The notes under the pieces were generated by a model. The model saw only the letters and a list, made by a program, of their open reading frames with translations, was not told the origin of the DNA and did not search any database. Shown here one piece after another: positions 16,792 to 26,132 of a DNA stretch of 64,000 nt (position 1 is its first letter; each line of letters starts with the position of its first letter). Source of the stretch: Qipengyuania vulgaris. Its GTDB lineage: Bacteria; Pseudomonadota; Alphaproteobacteria; Sphingomonadales; Sphingomonadaceae. Where the stretch lies: NCBI GenBank assembly GCA_000756795.1, contig CCSI01000005.1, forward strand, positions 124,001 to 188,000, written 5' to 3'. A program made the translations under genes and the position numbers.

Positions 16792-17997
16792 ATGAAGAAG
16801 ATCACCGGCACCGACCGCTCGATTACCTCGCAATGGCGCCCCGCGACGCAGGCCGTGCGCGGCGGCACCTGGCGCAGCGAGCATGGCGAGACGAGCGAGG
16901 CGCTCTACCTCACCTCCGGCTATACCTATGACGATGCGCAAACGGTCGCCGACCGTTTCGCGGGCGAGGCGCAGGGCATGACCTATTCGCGCCTCCAGAA
17001 CCCCACCGTGGCTATGCTCGAAGAGCGCATTGCCCTGATGGAAGGCGCAGAGGCCTGCCGCGCGCAGGCGAGCGGCATGGCGGCGATGACCACCGCGCTG
17101 CTGTGCCAGCTATCGGCGGGCGACCATATCGTGGGTGCACGCGCGGCTTTCGGTTCGTGCCGCTGGCTGCTCGACAGCCTGCTGCCTCGTTTCGGCATCG
17201 AGACCACCGTCGTCGACAGCGCCGACAACGACGCGTGGGAAGCCGCCATCCGCCCCAACACCAAGGTCTTCTTCTTCGAAACGCCCGCCAATCCCACGCT
17301 CGATGTGGTCGACCTTGCGCATGTGTGCAATATCGCAAAGGCGCATGGCATCACGACGGTGGTCGACAATGCCTTTGCCACCAGCGCGCTGCAGCGGCCG
17401 ATGGATTTCGGCGCGGACGTGGTGGCCTATTCCGCAACCAAGCTGATGGACGGGCAGGGCAGGGTGCTGGCAGGCGCAGTATGCGCTTCGCAGGAATGGA
17501 TGGAAGAGGTGCTCCTCCCCTTCCAGCGCAACACCGGTCCCAATATCGCGCCCTTCAACGCATGGGTGGTCCTGAAAGGGCTCGAGACGCTGTCGCTGCG
17601 CGCCATGAAGCAGAGCGAGAACGCGGTCGAACTCGGCCGGTTCATCGAGACCCGCGTGCCGCGTATCCTCCATCCCGGCCTCGAAAGCCATCCACGCCAC
17701 GCATTGGCGATGGAGCAGATGACCGCCACGGGCCCCATCTTTGCCTTCGACGTCGAGAGCCGCGCTAAGGCCTTCGCCATCCTCGACGCGCTCGAACTGG
17801 TCGATATCTCGAATAACATCGGTGATGCGCGCAGCCTGATGTGCCACCCCGCCAGCACCACCCACGCCGCGATGAGCGAAGAGGCCCGCACCGAAATGGG
17901 CGTGACCGAGGGACTGCTGCGGATCAATGTCGGGCTCGAAGATGTCGAGGACGTGAAGGAAGACCTCGACCGCGCGCTGAAGGCTGCCGGGCTTTAG
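16792..17997 (+). CDS. metZ: O-succinylhomoserine sulfhydrylase
   Basis: A 401-residue PLP enzyme of the Cys/Met metabolism family. It makes homocysteine from O-succinylhomoserine and sulfide. The PLP lysine lies in YSATKLMDGQGR, the phosphate contacts in QASGMAAMT, and the Asp in VVDNAFAT. The C-terminal HPASTTHAAM segment is typical of the family. ATG 16792 begins the normal N-terminus; longer upstream reading is inside the TetR gene. Its TAG shares TTAG with the stop of the convergent MgtC gene. Confidence 0.93.
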   Translation: MKKITGTDRSITSQWRPATQAVRGGTWRSEHGETSEALYLTSGYTYDDAQTVADRFAGEAQGMTYSRLQNPTVAMLEERIALMEGAEACRAQASGMAAMTTALLCQLSAGDHIVGARAAFGSCRWLLDSLLPRFGIETTVVDSADNDAWEAAIRPNTKVFFFETPANPTLDVVDLAHVCNIAKAHGITTVVDNAFATSALQRPMDFGADVVAYSATKLMDGQGRVLAGAVCASQEWMEEVLLPFQRNTGPNIAPFNAWVVLKGLETLSLRAMKQSENAVELGRFIETRVPRILHPGLESHPRHALAMEQMTATGPIFAFDVESRAKAFAILDALELVDISNNIGDARSLMCHPASTTHAAMSEEARTEMGVTEGLLRINVGLEDVEDVKEDLDRALKAAGL

Positions 17998-18479
17998 GCT
18001 TCCGGTTCGTCACCCTCGCCAGAGCCGGGGTCCCATTTTTCGGTAAAGGGGCGGCTGATTATCAGCAGGGCGAACACCAAGGCGGATATCACGGTGGCGA
18101 GCCACAACTCACCCATTCCGCATACAAGGCCGATGGCTCCGGCGCACCAGATCGAGGCGGCCGAGCCTGCGCCTTGAACATAATTGCCCTGTCGGAACAT
18201 CGCCCCTGCGCCGATGAAGCCGATACCGGTGATGACACCTTCGATTACCCGGGTCGGATCGATTTGCGCCTGGTCGTCGCTTTGCGACTGTAACAGTTCC
18301 ACGGATCCTATGAGCAGGCCGCAAGCAGCCACCGAAATGATTACGAAAGGTCTGAAATCGATAGGCTTCTTGTGAAAGAAACGCTCCAGCCCGATGATGA
18401 GGGGAAGGATGGTAGCAAAGCCGAGGCGGAGGGCAACGTCGAGCCAGCTCATCGCGCTGGGGTGGAATTGTTCGGTCAT
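17994..18479 (-). CDS. MgtC/SapB family membrane protein
   Basis: A 161-residue protein with the MgtC N-terminal domain: GLERFFHKKPIDFRPFV, GVITGIGFIGAGAMFR and AASIWCAGAIGL, with four to five membrane helices. MgtC proteins act in growth under magnesium limitation and in virulence of some pathogens. Here only the membrane domain is present, without the C-terminal ACT-like domain. ATG 18479 was chosen over longer starts that lack family resemblance. Confidence 0.88.
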   Translation of the reverse strand: MTEQFHPSAMSWLDVALRLGFATILPLIIGLERFFHKKPIDFRPFVIISVAACGLLIGSVELLQSQSDDQAQIDPTRVIEGVITGIGFIGAGAMFRQGNYVQGAGSAASIWCAGAIGLVCGMGELWLATVISALVFALLIISRPFTEKWDPGSGEGDEPEA

Positions 18480-18543
18480 GCACTCCCAACGTTGCGCACC
18501 TGCTTGGTTTCCATCATGATTCTTGAAACGCAGGAGCCAAGCC

Positions 18544-19155
18544 TTGACCAGGACCGTCGAATACATTCTCGATCTTGCCGCGCCCAATGGATATCTCGCG
18601 TATTATCCTTTGAAGGACATTGTCGCTCGGACCGGGGCGAAGCTGGTCGTGACGCCGGTTTTCCTCGGCGGAATGCACAAGCTTACAGGCAATGCGCCGC
18701 CGATGATGCGCGATGCGGATGTGAAAGGGAAGGTGCCTTACGCTGCGCTCGAATTCAGGCGCTTTCTCGATCGGCACGGAATGGACCGCTTCTCCATGCA
18801 TCCCGACCTGCCGTTCAATTCCATCCTCCTGCAACGCCTGCTGGTCGCTGCCGATGACGAAGCGCAGCGGCAGGCGCTGGTCGACACGTTGCAGCCTGCC
18901 GTGTGGGAAGACAATATAGATTGCGGCGATGCAGGAGTGGTTGGCAAGGTGCTGGACGAAGCCGGGTTCGACGCGCGCGTCTTGCTTGGGCGGACGCAAG
19001 ATGATGCGGTGAAACAGCAGCTTGTCGCCAACACTTCATCGGCGGTCGAGCGGGGTGCATTCGGCATCCCGACCTTCTTCGTCGGCGATGAGATGTGGTT
19101 CGGCAAGGAGCGCCTCGACCAGCTCGAAAGCTATCTGTCGGGCGGCAAGCCTTGA
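18544..19155 (+). CDS. 2-hydroxychromene-2-carboxylate isomerase-like (DsbA fold)
   Basis: A 203-residue thioredoxin-fold protein of the DsbA/kappa-GST group. The N-terminal EYILDLAAPNGYLAYYP replaces the catalytic SPYSYLA of NahD-type isomerases with an Asn form. The C-terminal ERGAFGIPTFFVGDEMWFG is diagnostic. CAGGAG seven bases upstream points to the TTG at 18544 as start. A glutathione-dependent isomerase or transferase role is likely; the substrate is unknown. Confidence 0.85.
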   Translation: MTRTVEYILDLAAPNGYLAYYPLKDIVARTGAKLVVTPVFLGGMHKLTGNAPPMMRDADVKGKVPYAALEFRRFLDRHGMDRFSMHPDLPFNSILLQRLLVAADDEAQRQALVDTLQPAVWEDNIDCGDAGVVGKVLDEAGFDARVLLGRTQDDAVKQQLVANTSSAVERGAFGIPTFFVGDEMWFGKERLDQLESYLSGGKP

Positions 19156-19171
19156 GGTTTCTCGCGCTCTT

Positions 19172-19279
19172 TTAGCATAGAGCGAAGGCGGCGAAGACGA
19201 CCTGCGCGGCGAGCATCAGTTCGATGCGTCCTTCGCCGTCCTGGTCGGCCATGAGCCGGTAGATAAGTGCGAACAGCAT
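19172..19279 (-). CDS. Small 35-residue hydrophobic protein
   Basis: A short frame starting ATG at 19279, preceded by a purine-rich AAAGGGGA site, and encoding MLFALIYRLMADQDGEG, then a Leu/Ala/Val-rich C-terminus ending FAALC-like. It has two hydrophobic stretches around a charged DQDGEGR turn. It occupies most of the otherwise empty 267-bp space between the isomerase gene and apaG. It is short, so coding is uncertain; the good ribosome site and membrane-like pattern support it. Confidence 0.45.
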   Translation of the reverse strand: MLFALIYRLMADQDGEGRIELMLAAQVVFAAFALC

Positions 19280-19422
19280 GTCGCGTCCCCTTTCCCTGAA
19301 CAGAGAATGGACCTGTCTGCTTACCCGCGCCTTCCTTTTTGCGGTTAACCGATATTAAGGCGGTGGGATAAGCGCCTCCCGCCCCTTGCGCGAGGCTTGG
19401 GAAGCATTAGGTTGGAAGGGCA

Positions 19423-19821
19423 ATGAAGGAACTTTTCCAGCATAGTGCCATGACCGATGGCATCACCGTGCGGGTCGCCGTGAACTTCCTGCCGGAGCAA
19501 TCCCAGCCCGAGGCCGAGAAGTGGTTCTGGGTCTATCACATCCGTATCGAGAACGCCTCGCACGAGACCGTGCAGCTGATGACGCGCCACTGGCGCATCA
19601 CCGACGGTGCAGGCATGGTCGCGCATGTCGATGGAGATGGTGTGGTGGGCGAACAACCGGTGCTGAAGCCGGGCGAGAGCCACGATTACGTGTCCGGGTG
19701 CCCGCTCGACACGCCCTTTGGTTCGATGGAGGGTTTCTATACCTTCCACCGTGAGGACGGGACGCCCTTCGAAGTGCGGATACCGTTCTTCCCGCTCGCC
19801 GCTCCGGCGACGGCTGACTAG
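19423..19821 (+). CDS. apaG: ApaG protein
   Basis: A 132-residue single-domain protein with an immunoglobulin-like beta sandwich. Segments YHIRIENASHETVQL and the Gly-rich VVGEQPVLKPGESHDYVSG are the family core. ApaG has been linked to cobalt/magnesium resistance and AppppA levels in enterobacteria; its molecular action is unsettled. It often sits near metZ in alphaproteobacteria, as here. Its TAG shares CTAG with the ppx stop on the opposite strand. Confidence 0.93.
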   Translation: MKELFQHSAMTDGITVRVAVNFLPEQSQPEAEKWFWVYHIRIENASHETVQLMTRHWRITDGAGMVAHVDGDGVVGEQPVLKPGESHDYVSGCPLDTPFGSMEGFYTFHREDGTPFEVRIPFFPLAAPATAD

Positions 19822-21350
19822 TCCTCTTCCGCTTCGAGGTCGTACTCGAAGTCATATTCCCCGATCTTGATCTTCGGTTTGCGCTCCAGCCATTCGGCGA
19901 GGATTTCGAGGTCGCGAGTCAGCGGCCATGTCGCCAGAGCCTGACGGCTTTCGTCGATATAGAGAACCAGCGATTTCTTCTTCAGCCGCAGCTTGCTGTT
20001 GGCCAGCGCGGTGCGCGAGCCTGCACCGAGGCGGCGCGCTAGGCGGAAAGCGAGGCCCCATGTGACGCCCTCGCGCAAATCATCGTCACCAGCCAGTTCG
20101 CGCAGCTTCGCGGGAAGGGCGGTCTTTCCGAGGCTGCCGAAGAGTGCCGCGCAGATCATCGCCCGGTCGCGTGCCGAACAGTCGAGCCAGCGCTTGTCGA
20201 GCGCCCATTCGGTGGCGTGGTTGATGCGCAGGTTTGGCTCGACCCGCTGGAGCGCGGCAGCGAGCTGTGCCGCTGCAAGGCGCAAGCGTTCGTTGCGCTT
20301 GCCGTTTCCATTGGCCAGTTCCACTGTCCAGCCGGCTACGCGGGTCGCATCGACGACGGCGGCATCGCGCGGCTCGCAGAAAGCGTGGACGCCCGAAAGG
20401 AGCGGGTCGAGGCCGCGCTGCAAATCGGTCAGACGCGAATAGAGCAGGCCCTCGCGGATACCCCAGCTCGAAAAGATAAGGCTGTCGGGTTGTAATTCGT
20501 CAAGCAGTGGCAGAAGCAGGGCCGCAGCATTGGGCAGGTAGGATGCGCGCATCTCCGAAATGCCCGAGATGTTCTGCAAATCCTCCGGCTTGGCCGTAAG
20601 CAGTGTCTCGGCATGCGCGCGCGCCACGTCGACAGGAAGGCAAAAACCGTGTGGGTCTGTCAGCGGATAGTCCGCTTGCTTCATCGCGTAATAGGCCAGC
20701 GCTCGCCATGTGCCGCCAATCATGTAGAGCGGGCCCGAATGTGCCTCTGCCCAGCCTTCGCGGCTAAGGATGTCGTGGACAGGCTTGGCTATATCGCTGC
20801 CCGCCGCACGCAGCTTGGGCAGGCGCAAAGTGCCGAGCGGCAGGCTCACGGCGTCGTGGCAGTCGCCGTCCGCTATCGCGACCAGTTCAAGGCTGCCGCC
20901 GCCGAGGTCGGCCACCGTGCCGCGCGCTCCTGGGAAGGCGCCGATTGCGCCATAGGCAGAGGCGCAGGCTTCTTCCTCACCGCTCAACAGGCGTGGTTCG
21001 AGGCCGAGGCTTGCGACCTTCGCGAGAAACTCCGCGCCATTTTCCGCATCGCGTGCGGCGGCGGTGGCGACGGTCTGCACATCCTCGATACCGCGGTCGG
21101 CGACCAGCAGGGCATATCGCGCCAAGGCCTCGAGCGCTTCCTTCTCGGCCTCTTCCGGTATGCGGCCGGTGTCGGACAGGTCACGGCCCAGACGTGCAGC
21201 AACTTTCTCGTTCCAGACCGTTTCAGGCGCGCGACCGGTGCCTTCGTAAATCACGAGGCGGACGGTGTTCGAACCGATGTCGATGACCGCGCGCGGCGGG
21301 TGGATGAGCCGCCGTTGCCACTTCGGATTGCGCGTCTTGGTCGCGCTCAC
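19818..21350 (-). CDS. ppx: Exopolyphosphatase / Ppx-GppA family phosphatase
   Basis: A 510-residue protein with the actin-like ATPase fold: VIDIGSNTVRLVIYEG, ADLGGGSLEL, and an HD-like C-terminal part. It degrades polyphosphate and/or pppGpp. The GTG start at 21350 overlaps the ppk stop as GTGA, so the synthesising and degrading enzymes are translated from one message. The C-terminus beyond residue ~490 is very acidic. Confidence 0.93.
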   Translation of the reverse strand: MSATKTRNPKWQRRLIHPPRAVIDIGSNTVRLVIYEGTGRAPETVWNEKVAARLGRDLSDTGRIPEEAEKEALEALARYALLVADRGIEDVQTVATAAARDAENGAEFLAKVASLGLEPRLLSGEEEACASAYGAIGAFPGARGTVADLGGGSLELVAIADGDCHDAVSLPLGTLRLPKLRAAGSDIAKPVHDILSREGWAEAHSGPLYMIGGTWRALAYYAMKQADYPLTDPHGFCLPVDVARAHAETLLTAKPEDLQNISGISEMRASYLPNAAALLLPLLDELQPDSLIFSSWGIREGLLYSRLTDLQRGLDPLLSGVHAFCEPRDAAVVDATRVAGWTVELANGNGKRNERLRLAAAQLAAALQRVEPNLRINHATEWALDKRWLDCSARDRAMICAALFGSLGKTALPAKLRELAGDDDLREGVTWGLAFRLARRLGAGSRTALANSKLRLKKKSLVLYIDESRQALATWPLTRDLEILAEWLERKPKIKIGEYDFEYDLEAEED

Positions 21351-23536
21351 GCTTCACGCCCCGGCAGGGTGAGGTGGGGCACGTCGCGGCTGTCGAGTGC
21401 GGAACCGCGACCCGAAAGCGAGGGGTTCGACATGAAATACTGGTGGCAATTGAAGCCTTCCTCGCCGACGCCCATGCGGCGGTATTGTCCGTCGGGGTCG
21501 AGCCTCCAGCTGCGCTCGGTGTCGAGGATATTGGCGAGCATCACCTGTTTCAGCATCTGGTCGTGCACCGTCTTGTTGGTCACCGGCACCATCACCTCCA
21601 CCCGCCGGTCGAGGTTGCGGCTCATCGCATCGGCGCTGGTGATGTATACCTTCGCCTGCCTGCTCGGCAGCGCCTTGCCATTGGCGAAGGCCCACATGCG
21701 CGCATGCTCGAGGAAGCGGCCGATGATGGATTTGACGCTGATATTCTCCGACAGGCCCGGGATGCCTGCCCGAAGCGAGCAGATACCGCGCACCACCATG
21801 CGGATTTCAACGCCCGCCTGGCTGGCTTCATAGAGCTTATCGATAATCGGCTGGTTTGTGATGGAATTCATCTTCACCCATATGCCAGACGGCTTGCCCG
21901 CCTTCGCGTTGGCTATTTCCTTGTCGATGAGCTCGTACAGTTTCTCGCGCATGCCGATGGGCGAGATGGCGATGCATTCGAGGTCGTCGGGCTCGATATA
22001 ACCGGTGATGAAATTGAACATCTTGGCTGCATCGCGCCCCAGCGCGGCATCGGCTGTGAAATAGCTGAGATCGGTGTAAATCTTGGCGTTGACCGGGTGG
22101 TAATTGCCCGTGCCGAAGTGACAATAGGTACGGTAGCCGTCCTCCTCGCGGCGCACGACGAGGCTGACCTTGGCGTGCGTCTTCCACTCGGTGAAGCCGT
22201 AGATAACCTGCACGCCTGCGCGCTCGAGCTCGTTGGCCCAGCGGAGGTTGCGCTCTTCATCGAAGCGCGCCTTGAGTTCGACCACGGCGGTCACGGCCTT
22301 GCCGTTCTGGGCTGCCTCGACCAGCGCCGCGATGACTGGCGACTGATCGCCCGCGCGGTAGAGCGTCTGCTTGATGGAGACGACCGCCGGGTCGACTGCC
22401 GCCTGATGCAGGAAATCGACCACTACCTCGAAGCTTTCGTAGGGGTGGTGGATGACCATGTCCTTCTCGCGGATGGCGGTGAAGACATCGCCATCATGCG
22501 CCAGCACCCGCTCGGGATAGCGCGGCGAGAAAGGGGTGAACTTGAGGTCGGGCCGGGGCTCATTGCAGATGGTGTCAAGGTCATGGAGGCCGAGCATGCC
22601 GCCGGTCTTCACAATCATCGCCGCATCGACATCGAACTGTTCGCGCAGCAGCGCTTCGGCTGCCTCGTCGCATTCGTCGTCGAGTTCAAGCAGCACTGCG
22701 CGGCCCCTGCGGCGGCGCTGGATGGCGGTGCGGAAGTAGCGCACAAGGTCTTCAGCCTCGTCCTCCACCTCGATGTCGCTGTCGCGCAACACGCGGAAAA
22801 TGCCGTCGCCGAGGATTTTGAAGCCGGGAAACATCTGGTCGGCGAATTTGGTCACCAGCTGTTCGATGGCGACGTAGATGGCCTGTTCGCCCGGCACGCG
22901 CACGAAGCGCGGCGCGCCGCTGGGGATGAGGACCATCTCGACCAGCTCGCCCTTGCGCTTGCCGCGCTTCAGGCGGAACAGCACGCCCATCCCGCCACTG
23001 GCGACGAAGGGGAAGGGGTGCGAAGGGTCGATGGCCTGCGGCGTGATGAGCGGCAGGATGTCGGTCTCGAAATAATCCTCGAGCCACTTCTGCTGGGACT
23101 TGGACAGTTCCTCGACCAGCGCGATGACAATGCCCTCTTGGCCAAGCAGGCTGCGCAGGATTTCGAGGCTTTCCTGCTGGCGGTCCTCGAGTTCGAGAAC
23201 CTGCTCGCGGATGGCGTCGAGTTGCTGGCGCGGGCTGCGGCCATCGATGCCGGGCGTTTCGATATTGCGCTGCACCTGCCCTTCAAGGCCGGCGATACGG
23301 ACAGTGGTGAACTCGTCGAGATTACTACCCGAAATCGAGAGAAAACGCAGGCGTTCGAGCAGCGGGTAATCGCTGTTCTCGCTTTCGGCGAGGACGCGGC
23401 GGTTGAAGCTGAGCCAGCTCAGTTCACGATTGACGTAGCGCTCGTCCGGTGCCTCGGGCGGGGCGAAAACCCCTTCCGCATTCGGCTCTGCAGCCGTGGC
23501 ATCGCTGCCGGGGGAATGGGCTTCGCCAAGGGTCAA
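21347..23536 (-). CDS. ppk: Polyphosphate kinase 1
   Basis: A 729-residue enzyme that reversibly transfers the terminal phosphate of ATP to polyphosphate. The N-domain begins YVNRELSWLSFNRRVLAES. The autophosphorylated His lies in YCHFGTGNYHP, with a second conserved region in the C-terminal phospholipase-D-like domain (TSADAMSRNLDRRVE). The apparent start is a TTG at 23536 with only a weak GAGA-type ribosome site; no internal ATG would keep the conserved N-terminus. Confidence 0.95.
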   Translation of the reverse strand: MTLGEAHSPGSDATAAEPNAEGVFAPPEAPDERYVNRELSWLSFNRRVLAESENSDYPLLERLRFLSISGSNLDEFTTVRIAGLEGQVQRNIETPGIDGRSPRQQLDAIREQVLELEDRQQESLEILRSLLGQEGIVIALVEELSKSQQKWLEDYFETDILPLITPQAIDPSHPFPFVASGGMGVLFRLKRGKRKGELVEMVLIPSGAPRFVRVPGEQAIYVAIEQLVTKFADQMFPGFKILGDGIFRVLRDSDIEVEDEAEDLVRYFRTAIQRRRRGRAVLLELDDECDEAAEALLREQFDVDAAMIVKTGGMLGLHDLDTICNEPRPDLKFTPFSPRYPERVLAHDGDVFTAIREKDMVIHHPYESFEVVVDFLHQAAVDPAVVSIKQTLYRAGDQSPVIAALVEAAQNGKAVTAVVELKARFDEERNLRWANELERAGVQVIYGFTEWKTHAKVSLVVRREEDGYRTYCHFGTGNYHPVNAKIYTDLSYFTADAALGRDAAKMFNFITGYIEPDDLECIAISPIGMREKLYELIDKEIANAKAGKPSGIWVKMNSITNQPIIDKLYEASQAGVEIRMVVRGICSLRAGIPGLSENISVKSIIGRFLEHARMWAFANGKALPSRQAKVYITSADAMSRNLDRRVEVMVPVTNKTVHDQMLKQVMLANILDTERSWRLDPDGQYRRMGVGEEGFNCHQYFMSNPSLSGRGSALDSRDVPHLTLPGREA

Positions 23537-23638
23537 GGGCGGGTCTCTCGTCTCATCGCTTGTTCAAGGTAGGGCGCAGGCTCGCTATTGGAAAGCGTTT
23601 CAACTCGCCACCGGTCACTTTGCAGTGTCAGGCAAGAG

Positions 23639-24436
23639 TCATAATTTAGCGTAGAGGCGCGCAAGTTCGTCCCACAATTCGGGTGTCGATGCGCCGAGCA
23701 GGCCTTTGCGGTCCCATTCGTCCACGCGATAGGGAGAACCGTCGGGCCGCGCGACCTTGCCGCCTGCTTCCTCCAGCCACAGCGCGCCCGCGGCATGGTC
23801 CCACGCCAGCGTTCGCTCGAAAATGGAGACGTCGTTTTCGCCGAGCGCGAGGCGCGGGTACTGCTCGGCGGCGCAGAAAGGGATGTCGACCAGTTCGTAA
23901 TTGGGCGAGATATGGCGGCGGGTGGCCTGCCTGCGCTCTTCTTCCATGAAGATGAGCGAGATGGCGGCGACGGGCGGGGTCTTACCGGTGGCGCGGGATT
24001 GGACGCGTTCGCCATCGACGAATGCGCCTTCGCCGCGGTGGGCGGAGCAGAACCGCCCGGTCAGGCAATCATAGAGCCATCCCGATTTGGTGAAGCCGCC
24101 CTCTGCACGCGCGATGATGATGCCAAACGGTGGTTTCCCATGCGCGAAGTTGCGCGTCCCGTCGATGGGGTCGACGATCCAGCAGGGCTGATCGAGGCGT
24201 TCGAGGATTGTCGGGTCGGCATGCGCCGCTTCCTCGCCGACGAAAGCGATGGAGCCGTCGATGCAGGTCAGTCCCTCGCGCAGCAGTGCCTCTGACTCCT
24301 TGTCGGCGATGGTGACCGGGTCGTTGCCGCCCTTGTCCTCGACATCGCCGTCTTCAAGGTTTCGGAAGCGCGGGAGGATTGCCTCTCGCGTGGCGCGCTC
24401 CATCAGCGCGAGGATCTCGGCGTCGAGAGTACTCAC
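23639..24436 (-). CDS. Inositol-monophosphatase-family histidinol phosphatase (HisN-like)
   Basis: A 265-residue metal-dependent phosphatase. Metal ligands are in GEEAAH, DPIDGTRNF and the late WDHAAGALWLEEAGG. The pattern is closest to the HisN-type histidinol-phosphatases of actinobacteria and alphaproteobacteria; inositol-1-phosphatase is the alternative. GTG 24436 overlaps the argJ TGA as GTGA and gives the normal length. Coupling to argJ points to amino-acid synthesis. Confidence 0.88.
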   Translation of the reverse strand: MSTLDAEILALMERATREAILPRFRNLEDGDVEDKGGNDPVTIADKESEALLREGLTCIDGSIAFVGEEAAHADPTILERLDQPCWIVDPIDGTRNFAHGKPPFGIIIARAEGGFTKSGWLYDCLTGRFCSAHRGEGAFVDGERVQSRATGKTPPVAAISLIFMEEERRQATRRHISPNYELVDIPFCAAEQYPRLALGENDVSIFERTLAWDHAAGALWLEEAGGKVARPDGSPYRVDEWDRKGLLGASTPELWDELARLYAKL

Positions 24437-25659
24437 GAGCGATAGTCGGCGTTGATGGAGATGTATCCGTGGGTTAAATCGCAGGTCCAAACCTTGGCGC
24501 GGCCATCGCCAATACCAAGGTCGACATCCATGCGGATATCCTGCCCTTGGAGATGTTTGGCGACTGGCGCCTCGTCGTAATCGGCCAGCGGTTGCCCGTT
24601 CTTCGCGGCCCAGACCCCGCCGAAACCGATGGACAGCTTGTCACGGTCCGCAGGTTCGCCCGCCTTGCCGACAGCCATGACCACGCGGCCCCAATTGGCA
24701 TCGCCGCCCGCAATCGCGGTCTTCACCAGCGGCGAATTGGCAATGGCAAGGCCCACGCGGCGGGCACTCTCGTCGCTCTCGGCACCAGTAACGGTGACTT
24801 CGATGAACTTCTGCGCTCCTTCGCCGTCGCGCACCACGAGGTGAGCCAGCTCGCGGCACACTCCGAGCAAAGCGGCGTAGAAAGCATCCGCCCCCGCATC
24901 GTCCCATGAAGAGAGCGGCGGATTGCCCGCCTTGCTGGTCGCAAAGGCCAGCACCGTGTCGCTGGTAGACGTATCGCCGTCGACGGTAATGCAGGAGAAG
25001 GTCTCGTCGTTCGCCTTCGACAGCATTTCCTGGAGGAACGCCGCCTCGATGGCCGCGTCGGTGAAGATATAGCCCAGCATGGTCGCCATGTCTGGCGCGA
25101 TCATGCCGCTGCCCTTGATGATGCCTGCCAGTTCCACGCGCGTGTCGCCCAGCATCGCCGAGGCGCCTGCGCCCTTGGTGAAGGTGTCGGTCGTTCCGAT
25201 GGCCTTGGCCGCGTCTTCCCAGCTGCATGGCTCTGTCTCCAGCACCGCCGCCACACCCTCGCGCGCCTTGTCCTTGGGCAGGGGCACGCCAATGACGCCG
25301 GTCGAGGACACGAAGACCGAGCTTGGCTCGCAGTCGAGCGCCTCGGCGACCTGCGCCATGATTTGCTCGACCGCCTCGCGTCCTCGATGTCCGGTGAAGG
25401 CGTTGGAATTGCCCGCATTGACGATCAGCGCCCGCGCCGTGCCAAGCGTAACCTGTTCGCGACCCATCTCCACCTCGCTCGAGGCGCAGGCCGACTTGGT
25501 GAAGACTCCAGCCACACTGGCACCTTCGGTAAGCTCGGCGAAGGTCAGGTCCGCGCGGTCCCAGGTCTTGTAACGCGCCCGCGCCACCCTCAAGGTCACG
25601 CCGTCAATGGCAGGAAGTTGCGGAAATTCGCGGGCAAGGGGGGAAGTCTCAAGGTCCAT
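24433..25659 (-). CDS. argJ: Bifunctional glutamate N-acetyltransferase / N-acetylglutamate synthase ArgJ
   Basis: A 408-residue enzyme that transfers acetyl from N-acetylornithine to glutamate and, in bifunctional forms, also uses acetyl-CoA. The precursor cleaves itself between Ala192 and Thr193 in PDMATMLGYIFT; Thr193 is the nucleophile. NAGNSNAFTG and the KGSGMIAPD oxyanion region are intact. ATG 25659 is preferred to a GTG just upstream. It heads a two-gene unit with the phosphatase. Confidence 0.95.
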   Translation of the reverse strand: MDLETSPLAREFPQLPAIDGVTLRVARARYKTWDRADLTFAELTEGASVAGVFTKSACASSEVEMGREQVTLGTARALIVNAGNSNAFTGHRGREAVEQIMAQVAEALDCEPSSVFVSSTGVIGVPLPKDKAREGVAAVLETEPCSWEDAAKAIGTTDTFTKGAGASAMLGDTRVELAGIIKGSGMIAPDMATMLGYIFTDAAIEAAFLQEMLSKANDETFSCITVDGDTSTSDTVLAFATSKAGNPPLSSWDDAGADAFYAALLGVCRELAHLVVRDGEGAQKFIEVTVTGAESDESARRVGLAIANSPLVKTAIAGGDANWGRVVMAVGKAGEPADRDKLSIGFGGVWAAKNGQPLADYDEAPVAKHLQGQDIRMDVDLGIGDGRAKVWTCDLTHGYISINADYRS

Positions 25660-25765
25660 CACGCCGCGCTAAACCGCCTTGATGCGACCCGCAAGCACGG
25701 CTGACCGACGAAAAAGCACAGGCCGGTCTTTAATTGTTCATCTTCATGCGTTATCTGTTCTGCCC

Positions 25766-26038
25766 ATGGTTCGCCAACTTCTTGCACTGATTGCCCTGCT
25801 GACCGGCCTCGCGGCTCTCGGCGCGCCAGTGCATGCAGCGGTGAACAGCGTTGTCGATACGGCTGTGTCACAGTCCGACACGCGCGGTTCCGAAGCCCGC
25901 GACGGGCAGGAAACCTGCGCCGACAAGCAGCGCAAGCAGAAACTGCGCGGAGAGCGTGTCACCCCCTGCAAGCCGCAGGAACCGGTGACCGTCTATATCC
26001 CCGCGGTGATGTTCGGCGCCGACCGCGCTTACGAATAG
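25766..26038 (+). CDS. Small secreted protein
   Basis: A 90-residue protein with a signal peptide (MVRQLLALIALLTGLAALG, cleavage after about residue 24 at VHA). The mature part is Arg/Lys/Gln-rich and contains two cysteines (ETCADKQ and VTPCKPQ) that could form a disulfide. No family is recognised. It is divergent from argJ and lies 94 bp before secA, and probably acts in the periplasm. Confidence 0.7.
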   Translation: MVRQLLALIALLTGLAALGAPVHAAVNSVVDTAVSQSDTRGSEARDGQETCADKQRKQKLRGERVTPCKPQEPVTVYIPAVMFGADRAYE

Positions 26039-26073
26039 CCCTCAGGCAAATTCAGCTTTTCCCGCCCGGCACA

Positions 26074-26103
26074 ATGACTGTGCGCGGGCATTTCCCATAT
26101 AAT
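26074..26103 (+). promoter_or_regulatory. Probable secA promoter
   Basis: A perfect TATAAT at 26098-26103 lies 18 bases after ATGACT (26074-26079; four of six match the sigma-70 -35 box). Transcription would begin near 26110, giving a short leader with GAGG at 26116 ahead of ATG 26133. Confidence 0.6.
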
Positions 26104-26132
26104 CCCACTTCATTCGAGGCATTCGCCCCATT

